Source: Crenobacter cavernae (GTDB lineage Bacteria > Pseudomonadota > Gammaproteobacteria > Burkholderiales > Chromobacteriaceae). From it: a stretch of DNA of 64,000 bases. Below are positions 1-6,815 of the stretch, piece by piece; the first letter of the stretch is position 1; each line of letters opens with the position of its first letter. Location: the NCBI RefSeq assembly GCF_003355495.1, contig NZ_CP031337.1, positions 3,097,001 through 3,161,000 on the forward strand, read 5' to 3'. The translations under genes were made by a program, and so were the position numbers. A model generated the notes under the pieces. The model ran no database searches. It saw only the letters and a list, made by a program, of their open reading frames with translations, and had not been told where the DNA came from.

Positions 1-2028
1 CTGACGATCACCGAGCTGTTGCGCCGCGAGAAGGTGGTCGGCAAGTTCGTCGAGTTCTTCGGCTCCGGCACCGCCAGCCTCACCGTCACCGACCGCGCGA
101 CGATCGCCAATATGGCGCCCGAGTACGGCGCGACGATGGGCTTCTTCCCGGTCGACGAGAAGACGGTCGACTACATGAAACGGACCGGCCGCGAGGACGC
201 CGAGGTCGAGCGCTTCGAAGCCTACTTCCGCGCGCAGCAGCTGTTCGGCGTGCCGAAGCAAGGCGACATCGACTACAGCAAGACGCTGAAGCTCGATCTA
301 TCCACCATCGTCCCCAGCCTCGCCGGCCCGAAACGGCCGCAGGACCGCATCGAGCTGCCTGAGATGCGCGCCACCTTCGAACGGCTGTTGTCGGCGCCGA
401 TCGCCGACAACGGCTTCGGCCGCGCCGCCGCCGAGCTCGGCCGACGTTATACGACCGGGCCCAACGGCCAGGAGTGTTCCGACGACACGCAGCAGCTCAC
501 ACAGGACACGCCCGCGCCGGCCGATCTGGTCGAGATGGTCGACAACCGGCCGACGTCCGACCATGTCGCGCCGCACGACGGCGGGCAGATCGACCTCGGC
601 CACGGCGACGTGCTGATCGCGGCGATCACCAGTTGCACCAACACGTCGAACCCGGGCGTGCTGCTCGCGGCGGGCCTCTTGGCCAAGAAAGCGGTAGAGA
701 AAGGCCTCACCGTCCACCCACGCGTGAAGACCAGCCTCGCACCGGGCTCGCGCGTCGTCAGCGAATACCTCTCCAAGACCGGCCTGCAGCCTTATCTGGA
801 CAAGCTCGGTTTCAACGTCGCCGCCTACGGCTGCACGACCTGCATCGGCAACGCCGGCGACCTGAGGCCCGAGTTCAACGACACGATCAACAAGAACAAC
901 CTCGTCTGCGCGGCGGTGCTGTCGGGCAACCGCAACTTCGAGGCGCGCATCCACCCGAACATCAAGGCCAACTTCCTCGCCTCGCCGCCCTTGGTGGTCG
1001 CGTTCGCGCTCGCCGGCCGCGCCAATATCGACCTGACGACCGAGCCCTTGGGCAGCGACGACAAGGGCGCGCCGGTCTTCCTCAAGGACGTCTGGCCGAC
1101 GAGCGACGAGGTCGGCGCCCTCTTGGATACCGCGCTCGACGCCAACACCTACCGGCGCCTGTACGCCGACTTCACACGCGACCACGACCTGTGGAACGCG
1201 ATCGCCGCGCCATCCGGCCAGGTCTACAGCTGGCCGAAGTCGACGTATATCGCGCGTCCGCCGTTCTTCGACGGCTTCTTGATGACGCCTGGCGCCTTGC
1301 CCGATATCAAGGGCGCGCGCGCGCTGTTGCTGCTCGGCGACTCGGTGACCACCGACCACATCTCGCCGGCCGGTTCGTTCAAGGAGACCACGCCGGCCGG
1401 GCGTTATCTGTTGGCCGAGGGCGTGCAGAAGCCCGACTTCAACAGCTACGGCAGCCGGCGCGGCAACCACGACGTGATGATCCGCGGCACCTTCGCCAAC
1501 GTTCGCGTGAAGAACCTGATGCTGCCGGCAAACGCCGACGGCAGCCGCGTAGAGGGCGGCTTCACGCTGCTCGACGGCAAGCAGGCCACGGTGTACGACG
1601 CGGCGATGGAATACATCCAACGTGGCGTGCCGACCGTGGTGTTCGCCGGCGAGGAATACGGCACCGGCTCGAGCCGCGACTGGGCGGCCAAGGGCACGCA
1701 GCTTCTCGGCGTGAAGGCGGTCGTCGCCAAGAGCTTCGAGCGCATCCACAGGAACAACCTCGTCGGCATGGGTGTATTGCCCTTGCAGTTCAAGGACGGC
1801 GGCAGCTGGGAAGGCCTAGGCATCGACGGAACGGAAAGCTTCGACATCGAAGGCGTCACCGACGCGCTCAAACCGCAGCAGGACCTGACGCTGGTGATCA
1901 AACGGGCCGACGGCAAGGTCGACCGGGTGACGGTGCTGTGCCGCATCGACACGCCGATCGAAGTCGACTACTACCGCCACGGCGGCATCCTGCCCTACGT
2001 GCTGCGCGAGCTGCTGAGCCGCACCTAA
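1..2028 (+). CDS. acnA: aconitate hydratase A, 3' part (gene starts before the window)
   Basis: Aconitase of the TCA cycle interconverts citrate and isocitrate in the cytoplasm using a [4Fe-4S] cluster. The reading frame is open from base 1, so the gene enters from the left; 675 residues are visible of about 890 usual for AcnA. Cluster ligands are seen as the Cys in TSCTNTSNPG (visible residue 212) and the pair in GCTTCIGN (278 and 281). The swivel domain follows, with GSSRDWAAKG and a C-terminus ending YYRHGGILPYVLREL, typical of AcnA rather than AcnB. The paralogue AcnD (2-methylaconitate pathway) is the main alternative, but no prp genes are visible. One copy of the 9-mer TTGGCCGAG lies at 1411. 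Confidence 0.93.
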   Translation: MTITELLRREKVVGKFVEFFGSGTASLTVTDRATIANMAPEYGATMGFFPVDEKTVDYMKRTGREDAEVERFEAYFRAQQLFGVPKQGDIDYSKTLKLDLSTIVPSLAGPKRPQDRIELPEMRATFERLLSAPIADNGFGRAAAELGRRYTTGPNGQECSDDTQQLTQDTPAPADLVEMVDNRPTSDHVAPHDGGQIDLGHGDVLIAAITSCTNTSNPGVLLAAGLLAKKAVEKGLTVHPRVKTSLAPGSRVVSEYLSKTGLQPYLDKLGFNVAAYGCTTCIGNAGDLRPEFNDTINKNNLVCAAVLSGNRNFEARIHPNIKANFLASPPLVVAFALAGRANIDLTTEPLGSDDKGAPVFLKDVWPTSDEVGALLDTALDANTYRRLYADFTRDHDLWNAIAAPSGQVYSWPKSTYIARPPFFDGFLMTPGALPDIKGARALLLLGDSVTTDHISPAGSFKETTPAGRYLLAEGVQKPDFNSYGSRRGNHDVMIRGTFANVRVKNLMLPANADGSRVEGGFTLLDGKQATVYDAAMEYIQRGVPTVVFAGEEYGTGSSRDWAAKGTQLLGVKAVVAKSFERIHRNNLVGMGVLPLQFKDGGSWEGLGIDGTESFDIEGVTDALKPQQDLTLVIKRADGKVDRVTVLCRIDTPIEVDYYRHGGILPYVLRELLSRT

Positions 2029-2038
2029 AGTCCCCCTG

Positions 2039-2058
2039 CCCCGGCCGAACGGCCGGGG
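2039..2058 (+). terminator. GC-rich hairpin after acnA
   Basis: An 8-bp perfect stem CCCCGGCC/GGCCGGGG with a 4-base loop lies 10 bases after the acnA stop. There is no long T run, so termination strength is uncertain. Confidence 0.5.
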
Positions 2059-2097
2059 CTCGGTCAAGCTTTCCCTCAAAATTCACGGAGAACATTC

Positions 2098-2405
2098 ATG
2101 ATCGTGACCAGCACGCCTAGCGTCGAAGGCCAGCGCATCGTCGAGTACAAGGGCATCGTCACCGGCGAGGCCATCGTCGGCGCCAACATCTTCAAGGACC
2201 TGTTCGCGAGCATCCGCGACATCGTCGGCGGGCGCTCGGCCGCATACGAGAACGAGCTGAAGAAGGCACGCCAGATCGCGCTGTCCGAGATTGAGGAAGC
2301 CGCACGCGCGATCGGCGCCAACGCGGTGGTCACTATGAGGTCGTCGGCCAGTCGGGCAGCATGCTGATGGTCAGCGTCAGCGGCACCGCGGTGCGCGTCG
2401 ACTAG
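2098..2405 (+). pseudogene. YbjQ/UPF0145 family protein, frameshifted
   Basis: The first ~80 residues (from MIVTSTPSVEGQRIVEY to EEAARAIGANAVV) match the small YbjQ/UPF0145 family, normally about 105 residues. The frame then breaks near 2330. The expected family tail (YEVVGQSGSMLMVSVSGTA) is intact in another frame and ends at the TAG at 2403-2405. Compared with the family, about five codons after GANAVV are replaced by two bases, so a deletion of roughly 13 nt is the simplest cause. The unshifted frame stops early at 2367. It has a good upstream site (cacggag). This is either a recent pseudogene or an assembly error. Function of the family is unknown. Confidence 0.72.
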
Positions 2406-2444
2406 CCGCGCGCCAAACGCAAAGCCCGCTGCGCGCCACCCTCG

Positions 2445-2456
2445 CCCCCCCCCCCC
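2445..2456. repeat. poly-C tract, 12 bases
   Basis: Twelve consecutive C residues lie 32 bases upstream of the I78-type lipoprotein start. Homopolymers of this length slip readily. It sits in the promoter/leader region rather than in a reading frame. Confidence 0.9.
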
Positions 2457-2488
2457 GGCGGGTGCACCACCCCGCAAGAAGGAAAATC

Positions 2489-2779
2489 ATGAACAAGCTG
2501 CTGATCCTTGCCGCGCTCGCGGCGCTGGCCGGCTGCGCGACGCCCGGTCCGCAAGCCGCTTCTCACGCCGCTCCCGGCCCGGCGTGCGCCGCCGCCAAGA
2601 TGGACGACGCGTCGCTGGTCGGCAAGGCCGAGGCCGAGGCCGACGCGCTGCTCGCCGGCTGCCCGTGGCGGGTCTCCCAGCGCGACGGCCAGAGCCTGCC
2701 CGGCACGATGGACTACCGGCCGGACCGGCGCAACCTCGGCGTCGAGAACGGCAAGGTGGTCTGGGTGCGGCGCGGCTGA
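2489..2779 (+). CDS. small lipoprotein, I78-type peptidase inhibitor family
   Basis: A 96-residue protein with a lipoprotein signal: hydrophobic N-terminus and lipobox LAGC with Cys16 as the predicted lipidated residue. The C-terminal half contains TMDYRPDRRNLGVENGKV. That resembles the conserved TxDYRPxRLNI segment of the I78 serine-protease inhibitor family, and the total length also fits. The ATG at 2489 is preferred over the upstream GTG because AAGAAGGA lies 6 bases before it. It is predicted to sit in the periplasm anchored to a membrane. It stands alone between the ybjQ remnant and a convergent terminator. The family call rests on the short C-terminal motif only. Confidence 0.68.
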   Translation: MNKLLILAALAALAGCATPGPQAASHAAPGPACAAAKMDDASLVGKAEAEADALLAGCPWRVSQRDGQSLPGTMDYRPDRRNLGVENGKVVWVRRG

Positions 2780-2800
2780 CCCGCTTTCGCCGCACGGAAT

Positions 2801-2838
2801 AAAGGCTCGGCCAACCTTGCGAGGTTGGCCGAGCCTTT
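2801..2838. terminator. bidirectional terminator built from an inverted pair of the repeated 9-mer
   Basis: A perfect 17-bp stem with loop TGCG is followed by a T run on the plus strand and preceded by an A run, so it can serve both the lipoprotein gene (+) and lldR (-). Each arm contains one exact copy of CTCGGCCAA/TTGGCCGAG (2806-2814 and 2825-2833). This arrangement is like paired uptake sequences used as terminators in Neisseria. Confidence 0.92.
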
Positions 2839-2858
2839 TATGTCCCGACGCCGGCGCG

Positions 2859-3629
2859 TCAGCGCCCGGCGTCGTGGTGGGCGAGCCGCGCCAGCGCGCG
2901 CTCGCGCCGCTCGGCCTCGGTCTTGAGCTGGTCGAGCGTCTCGGCGACGAAGTCGATGTGCGCCTCGGCCGCCTCGCGCGCCGCCGCCGGGCGCCGGTCG
3001 TTGATCGCGCGCCAGATCGCGCGGTGCTGCGACAACAGTTCGTCCGACACCGGGCCGACGTCGAACAGACCGGCGATATTGTTCTTCACATGCGTGTTCA
3101 GCGTGGTCAGCAGGCTGGAGATCAGGTGCGCGAACAGCAGGTTGTGCGAGGCCTCGGCGACGCCGAGGTGGAAGGCGACGTCGGCCTCCGCCTGCGCGGC
3201 GAGGTCGCCGCCGGCGTAGGCGCTTTCCAGCGTATTCATCAAGCCTTCGAGGCGGACCAGGTCGGCGTCGGTCGCGCGCTGCGCGGCGAACGCCGCCGCC
3301 GTGCCCTCGAGCACGCGGCGGAACTCGAGCACGTCGTCCTGCAGGTGCGGGTGACTGGAGAGCATCTGCTGCCACGGGTCTGTGAAGGACGCGCCGAGCT
3401 GGTCGGTGACGTAGGTGCCGCCGCCCTGACGGCTTTGCAGCAGGCCGCGCGCGGCGAGCTTCTGGATCGCCTCCCTGAGCGACGGGCGCGACACGCCGAG
3501 CTCCTCGGCCAGCACCCGCTCGGGCGGCAGCCGGTCGCCGGGCTTGAGCGCGCCGCCGAGGATGCGCTCCTCCAGTTGCCGCATGATTTCGTCGGACAGA
3601 CGCGGCACGTTCACCCGCTGATACCCCAT
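2859..3629 (-). CDS. lldR: GntR/FadR-family regulator of lactate utilisation
   Basis: A 256-residue regulator divergent from the lactate operon. The N-terminal winged helix (residues ~8-75, with LPPERVLAEELGVSRPSLREA) is typical GntR. The C-terminal helical FCD domain carries the usual metal/ligand histidines (FHLGVAEASHN; HRAIW). The start is placed at 3629 (MGYQRVNVPRL), with AGGTG just upstream. A longer frame to 3836 would run across the operator region and lacks homology. Two AATTGGTC-TTACCAATT palindromes lie between it and lldE, matching known LldR/FadR-type operators. It is therefore expected to repress lldEGF-dld-lldP and itself until lactate binds. Confidence 0.87.
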   Translation of the reverse strand: MGYQRVNVPRLSDEIMRQLEERILGGALKPGDRLPPERVLAEELGVSRPSLREAIQKLAARGLLQSRQGGGTYVTDQLGASFTDPWQQMLSSHPHLQDDVLEFRRVLEGTAAAFAAQRATDADLVRLEGLMNTLESAYAGGDLAAQAEADVAFHLGVAEASHNLLFAHLISSLLTTLNTHVKNNIAGLFDVGPVSDELLSQHRAIWRAINDRRPAAAREAAEAHIDFVAETLDQLKTEAERRERALARLAHHDAGR

Positions 3630-3772
3630 CGCACTCACCTGTTGCTCAAAGACGACATTCTGCCAGCCGCAACACGCCGGCGGCCAGCCCGGACGGCGCG
3701 TCGCGGCGACACAGGAAACGGCGTCCCGCGCGCCGGGCGGCTTGTCGATCCGCCCCGACGGCACAAAATACA

Positions 3773-3789
3773 AATTGGTCTTACCAATT
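3773..3789. promoter_or_regulatory. LldR-type operator 1
   Basis: The near-palindrome AATTGGTCTTACCAATT lies upstream of lldR. The half-sites TTGGT/ACCAA match the FadR/LldR TGGT-N3-ACCA pattern, and the site is repeated almost identically 113 bases further on. Confidence 0.82.
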
Positions 3790-3839
3790 ATAAACCCTCT
3801 CATCCTCCACGCAATCGGCGAATACGCCGAAAACACGCA

Positions 3840-3868
3840 TTGACAGCCCAGATCGTTCGCTCTAGATT
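3840..3868 (+). promoter_or_regulatory. candidate sigma70 promoter of the lld operon
   Basis: TTGACA (3840-3845), a 17-base spacer and TAGATT (3863-3868). The predicted start near 3875 falls just before operator 2, so a bound repressor would block initiation or clearance. Confidence 0.55.
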
Positions 3869-3885
3869 GCAGTTATCGCAAAAAT

Positions 3886-3901
3886 ATTGGTCTTACCAAT
3901 T
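3886..3901. promoter_or_regulatory. LldR-type operator 2
   Basis: ATTGGTCTTACCAATT, the same palindrome as operator 1, located about 18 bases before the lldE start and downstream of the candidate promoter. Confidence 0.82.
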
Positions 3902-3919
3902 AACCAACGGGACGCAGCC

Positions 3920-4672
3920 GTGAGCCACCCTCCGAAGCCAGCCGACGTGTACTTCTTCGGCACCTGTCTGATCGACGTGTTCCAGCCGCAGGCCGGACTC
4001 GACGCCGTCACGCTGATCGAGCGCGAGGGTGTGCGGGTGCACTACCCGGACGCGCAAAGCTGCTGCGGCCAGCCGGCCTACACCAGCGGCGAGACCGCCG
4101 CCGCGCGCCGGGTGGCGCGCGCCCAGCTCGCGCTGTTCCCCGAGCCCTGGCCCATCGTCGTGCCGTCCGGCTCCTGCGCCGGCATGATGAAGCACCACTG
4201 GCCCACCCTGTTCGCCGGCACGCCCGACGAGGCGCGCGCGCTCGAGGTCGCCGGCCGCATCGTCGAATTCGCCGGCTTCCTGCTGAACGCGCTCGACTGG
4301 TGGCCGACCGACCTCGGCCAACCTTTGACGCTGGCCGTGCACACCTCCTGCAGCGCGCGCCGCGAGATGGACACCCACGTCAAGGGCTGGGCGCTGGTCG
4401 ACCGCCTCGCCAACGTCAGGCGCGTGGTGCACGAGCGCGAGGCCGAATGCTGCGGCTTCGGCGGCGTGTTCTCGGTTCGCCACCCGGACATCGCCGGCGC
4501 GATGGTCGCCGACAAGGCCGCCGCGCTGAAGGACAGCGGCGCCGAACAATTCGTGACGGCCGACTGCGGCTGCATGATGAACATCAACGGCAAGCTCGAA
4601 AAGGACGGCGACGCCTTCGCCGGCGAACACCTGGCGAGCTTCCTGCTGAAGCGGACCGGAGGGGCGGCATGA
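3920..4672 (+). CDS. lldE: L-lactate utilisation protein LldE/LutA (CCG-domain subunit)
   Basis: A 250-residue subunit of the three-part LldEFG (LutABC) L-lactate oxidation complex, which oxidises L-lactate to pyruvate and feeds electrons to the quinone pool. It consists of two cysteine-rich CCG domains, with CCG at residues 48-50 and 177-179 (AECCGFGG). The GTG at 3920 is preferred because the upstream in-frame TTG lies inside the operator. The stop overlaps the next start (ATGA at 4669-4672), indicating translational coupling. One copy of the 9-mer CTCGGCCAA lies at 4313. Confidence 0.9.
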   Translation: MSHPPKPADVYFFGTCLIDVFQPQAGLDAVTLIEREGVRVHYPDAQSCCGQPAYTSGETAAARRVARAQLALFPEPWPIVVPSGSCAGMMKHHWPTLFAGTPDEARALEVAGRIVEFAGFLLNALDWWPTDLGQPLTLAVHTSCSARREMDTHVKGWALVDRLANVRRVVHEREAECCGFGGVFSVRHPDIAGAMVADKAAALKDSGAEQFVTADCGCMMNINGKLEKDGDAFAGEHLASFLLKRTGGAA

Positions 4673-5367
4673 GCGCGCGCGACACCATCCTCGGCAAGCT
4701 GCGCGCCGCGCCGCGATCGGCGCCCGTCGAAGCCGACGTCGCCGCCTACTACGCCGGCACCGAAAAACTCGTGGGGCTTACGGCGCTGAAACACTGGGCC
4801 GCGCTGATGCGCGCGGTGCGCACCGAAGTGCTGTGGGTGCGCGAGTCCGACTGGCCGCAGACATTGGCCGAGGAGGTCGCCACGCGTGGCGTCAGGACGC
4901 TGCTGCTGGCGCCGTCTACCGCGCACGGCGCGCGCGCCGCCGCCGCGCTGGCCGAACTGGCCGAGCCGCCGCTGCGCCTCGGCTTTGACCGGCCGATCGA
5001 CGGCTGGAAGGCGACGCTGTTCAACACGGTCGACGCCGCGTTCACCCGCGTGCGCGCCGGCATCGCGCTGACCGGCTCGCTGATCGCTTGGCCCGGCCAG
5101 GACGAGCCGCGCACGATGAGCCTGGTGCCGCCTATCCACTTCGCGCTGTTCGACACCCGCACGCTCCACCCGGACTTCTTCTCGGCGATGAGCACCGAGA
5201 ACTGGGCCGCCGGCATGCCGACCAACGCGCTGCTGATTTCCGGCCCGTCCAAGACCTCGGACATCCAGCAGACCGTCGCCTACGGCGCGCACGGCCCGCG
5301 CGAACTGGTGGTGCTGGCCGTGGTGCCCGACGACATCGACCTTGCCGACCTGGAGGCCGACGCATGA
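4669..5367 (+). CDS. lldG: L-lactate utilisation protein LldG/LutC (LUD domain)
   Basis: A 232-residue LUD-domain (DUF162) protein, the third component of the LldEFG complex. The typical core is seen in the segment ALTGSLIAWPGQDEPRTMSL and in the glycine-serine motif SGPSKTSDIQ near the C-terminus, which is a hallmark of the family. It overlaps lldE by ATGA and overlaps lldF in the same way at its 3' end. The order here is E-G-F, not the E-F-G of Escherichia-type or LutABC operons. Length is normal for the family. Confidence 0.9.
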   Translation: MSARDTILGKLRAAPRSAPVEADVAAYYAGTEKLVGLTALKHWAALMRAVRTEVLWVRESDWPQTLAEEVATRGVRTLLLAPSTAHGARAAAALAELAEPPLRLGFDRPIDGWKATLFNTVDAAFTRVRAGIALTGSLIAWPGQDEPRTMSLVPPIHFALFDTRTLHPDFFSAMSTENWAAGMPTNALLISGPSKTSDIQQTVAYGAHGPRELVVLAVVPDDIDLADLEADA

Positions 5368-6815
5368 ACGAAGCCACCCTCACCTACTACCCGTCGCGCG
5401 ACTTCAAGGCCAACGCCCGCGCGGCGCTGGCCGATTCGAACCTGCGGCAAAGCTTCCGCGGCGCGATGGACTTCCTGATGGGCAAGCGCGCCGCGCAATT
5501 CCCGGACGCGCACGAGTTGGCCGAACTCAGGAAACTGGGCGAGAGCATCCGCCAGAAGAGCCTCGCCAGGCTGCCGGAGCTGCTCGAACGGCTGGAAGCG
5601 AAGCTGAACGAGAACGGCGTCACCGTGCACTGGGCCGAGACGACAGAGGAAGCCAACGCCATCATCCACGGCCTGATCGCCGCGAAGGGCGGCAAGCTCG
5701 CGGTCAAGGGCAAGTCTATGGTCAGCGAGGAGACCGAACTCAACCACTATCTCGAGGCGCGCGGCGTGACCGCGATCGAGAGCGACATGGGCGAGTACAT
5801 CGTCCAGCTCGCCGGCGAGAAGCCGAGCCACATCATCATGCCGGCCATCCACAAGACCCGTGCCGACATCGCCAAATTATTCAGCGAGCACATCCCGGAC
5901 ACCCCGTACACCGAGGACGTCGACGCGCTGATCCAGATCGGCCGCCAGGCGCTGCGCCAGATGTACGTGACCGCCGACGTCGGCGTCTCGGGTGTCAACT
6001 TCGCCATCGCCGAGACCGGCACGCTGTGCCTCGTCGAGAACGAGGGCAACGGCCGCATGTGCACCACCGTGCCCGACATGCACATCGCGATCACCGGCAT
6101 CGAGAAGGTGATCGAGAAGCTGGCCGACGTGGTGCCGCTTTACAGCCTGCTGACCCGCTCGGCGACCGGCCAGCCGGTGACGACCTACTTCAACATGATC
6201 AGCAGCCCGCGCCGCGAGGGCGAGATGGATGGCCCGCGCGAAGTGCACCTGGTGCTGCTCGACAACGGCCGCTCGCAGGCCTATTCGGATGAGCAGCTCA
6301 GGAAGACGCTGCAGTGCATCCGCTGCGGCGCGTGCATGAACCACTGCCCGGTCTACACCCGCATCGGCGGGCACGCCTACGGCACCGTCTACCCGGGCCC
6401 GATCGGCCAGATCATCTCGCCGCACATGCTGGGGCTCGAGAACACCGTCGACCTGCCGACCGCGTCGAGCCTGTGCGGCGCCTGCGGCGAGGTCTGCCCG
6501 GTCAAGATCCCGATCCCCGAGATGCTGATGCGCCTCAGGGAGGAGTCGGTGCGCGACCCGCACGAGAAAGTCGCGCATCCGCTGCGCGGCCAGGGCGCCG
6601 GCGTCGACCGCGAGGTCAAGCTCGCCTGGCGGCTGTGGTCCGGCGTCTACAGCAAGCCCGGCGCGTATAGATTCTTCGGCTGGGCGGCGACCCGCCTCAG
6701 GGGCCTGACACCCAGACACCAGCTCGGCTGGACGCAGAACCACGTGCCGATGAAGCCGGCGCCGAAGACGCTGCACGAGCTGATGCGCGAACGCCGCAAG
6801 GAGACCGCGCGATGA
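5364..6815 (+). CDS. lldF: L-lactate utilisation iron-sulfur protein LldF/LutB
   Basis: A 483-residue protein with an N-terminal LUD domain (about residues 60-300) followed by a ferredoxin-like module. The two [4Fe-4S] cysteine sets are CIRCGACMNHCPVY (from residue 318) and LCGACGEVCPVKIP (from residue 371). It is the electron-transfer subunit of L-lactate dehydrogenase LldEFG. The ATG at 5364 overlaps the lldG stop. Its own stop overlaps the dld start at 6812 (ATGA), so E, G, F and dld form one tightly coupled translation unit. Confidence 0.92.
   Translation: MNEATLTYYPSRDFKANARAALADSNLRQSFRGAMDFLMGKRAAQFPDAHELAELRKLGESIRQKSLARLPELLERLEAKLNENGVTVHWAETTEEANAIIHGLIAAKGGKLAVKGKSMVSEETELNHYLEARGVTAIESDMGEYIVQLAGEKPSHIIMPAIHKTRADIAKLFSEHIPDTPYTEDVDALIQIGRQALRQMYVTADVGVSGVNFAIAETGTLCLVENEGNGRMCTTVPDMHIAITGIEKVIEKLADVVPLYSLLTRSATGQPVTTYFNMISSPRREGEMDGPREVHLVLLDNGRSQAYSDEQLRKTLQCIRCGACMNHCPVYTRIGGHAYGTVYPGPIGQIISPHMLGLENTVDLPTASSLCGACGEVCPVKIPIPEMLMRLREESVRDPHEKVAHPLRGQGAGVDREVKLAWRLWSGVYSKPGAYRFFGWAATRLRGLTPRHQLGWTQNHVPMKPAPKTLHELMRERRKETAR

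Noticed and set aside
298..1749. long minus-strand frame inside acnA, and similar long frames opposite lldP, dld, metG and the amidohydrolase
   Set aside because: Antisense frames typical of high-GC genes; no homology or start signals.
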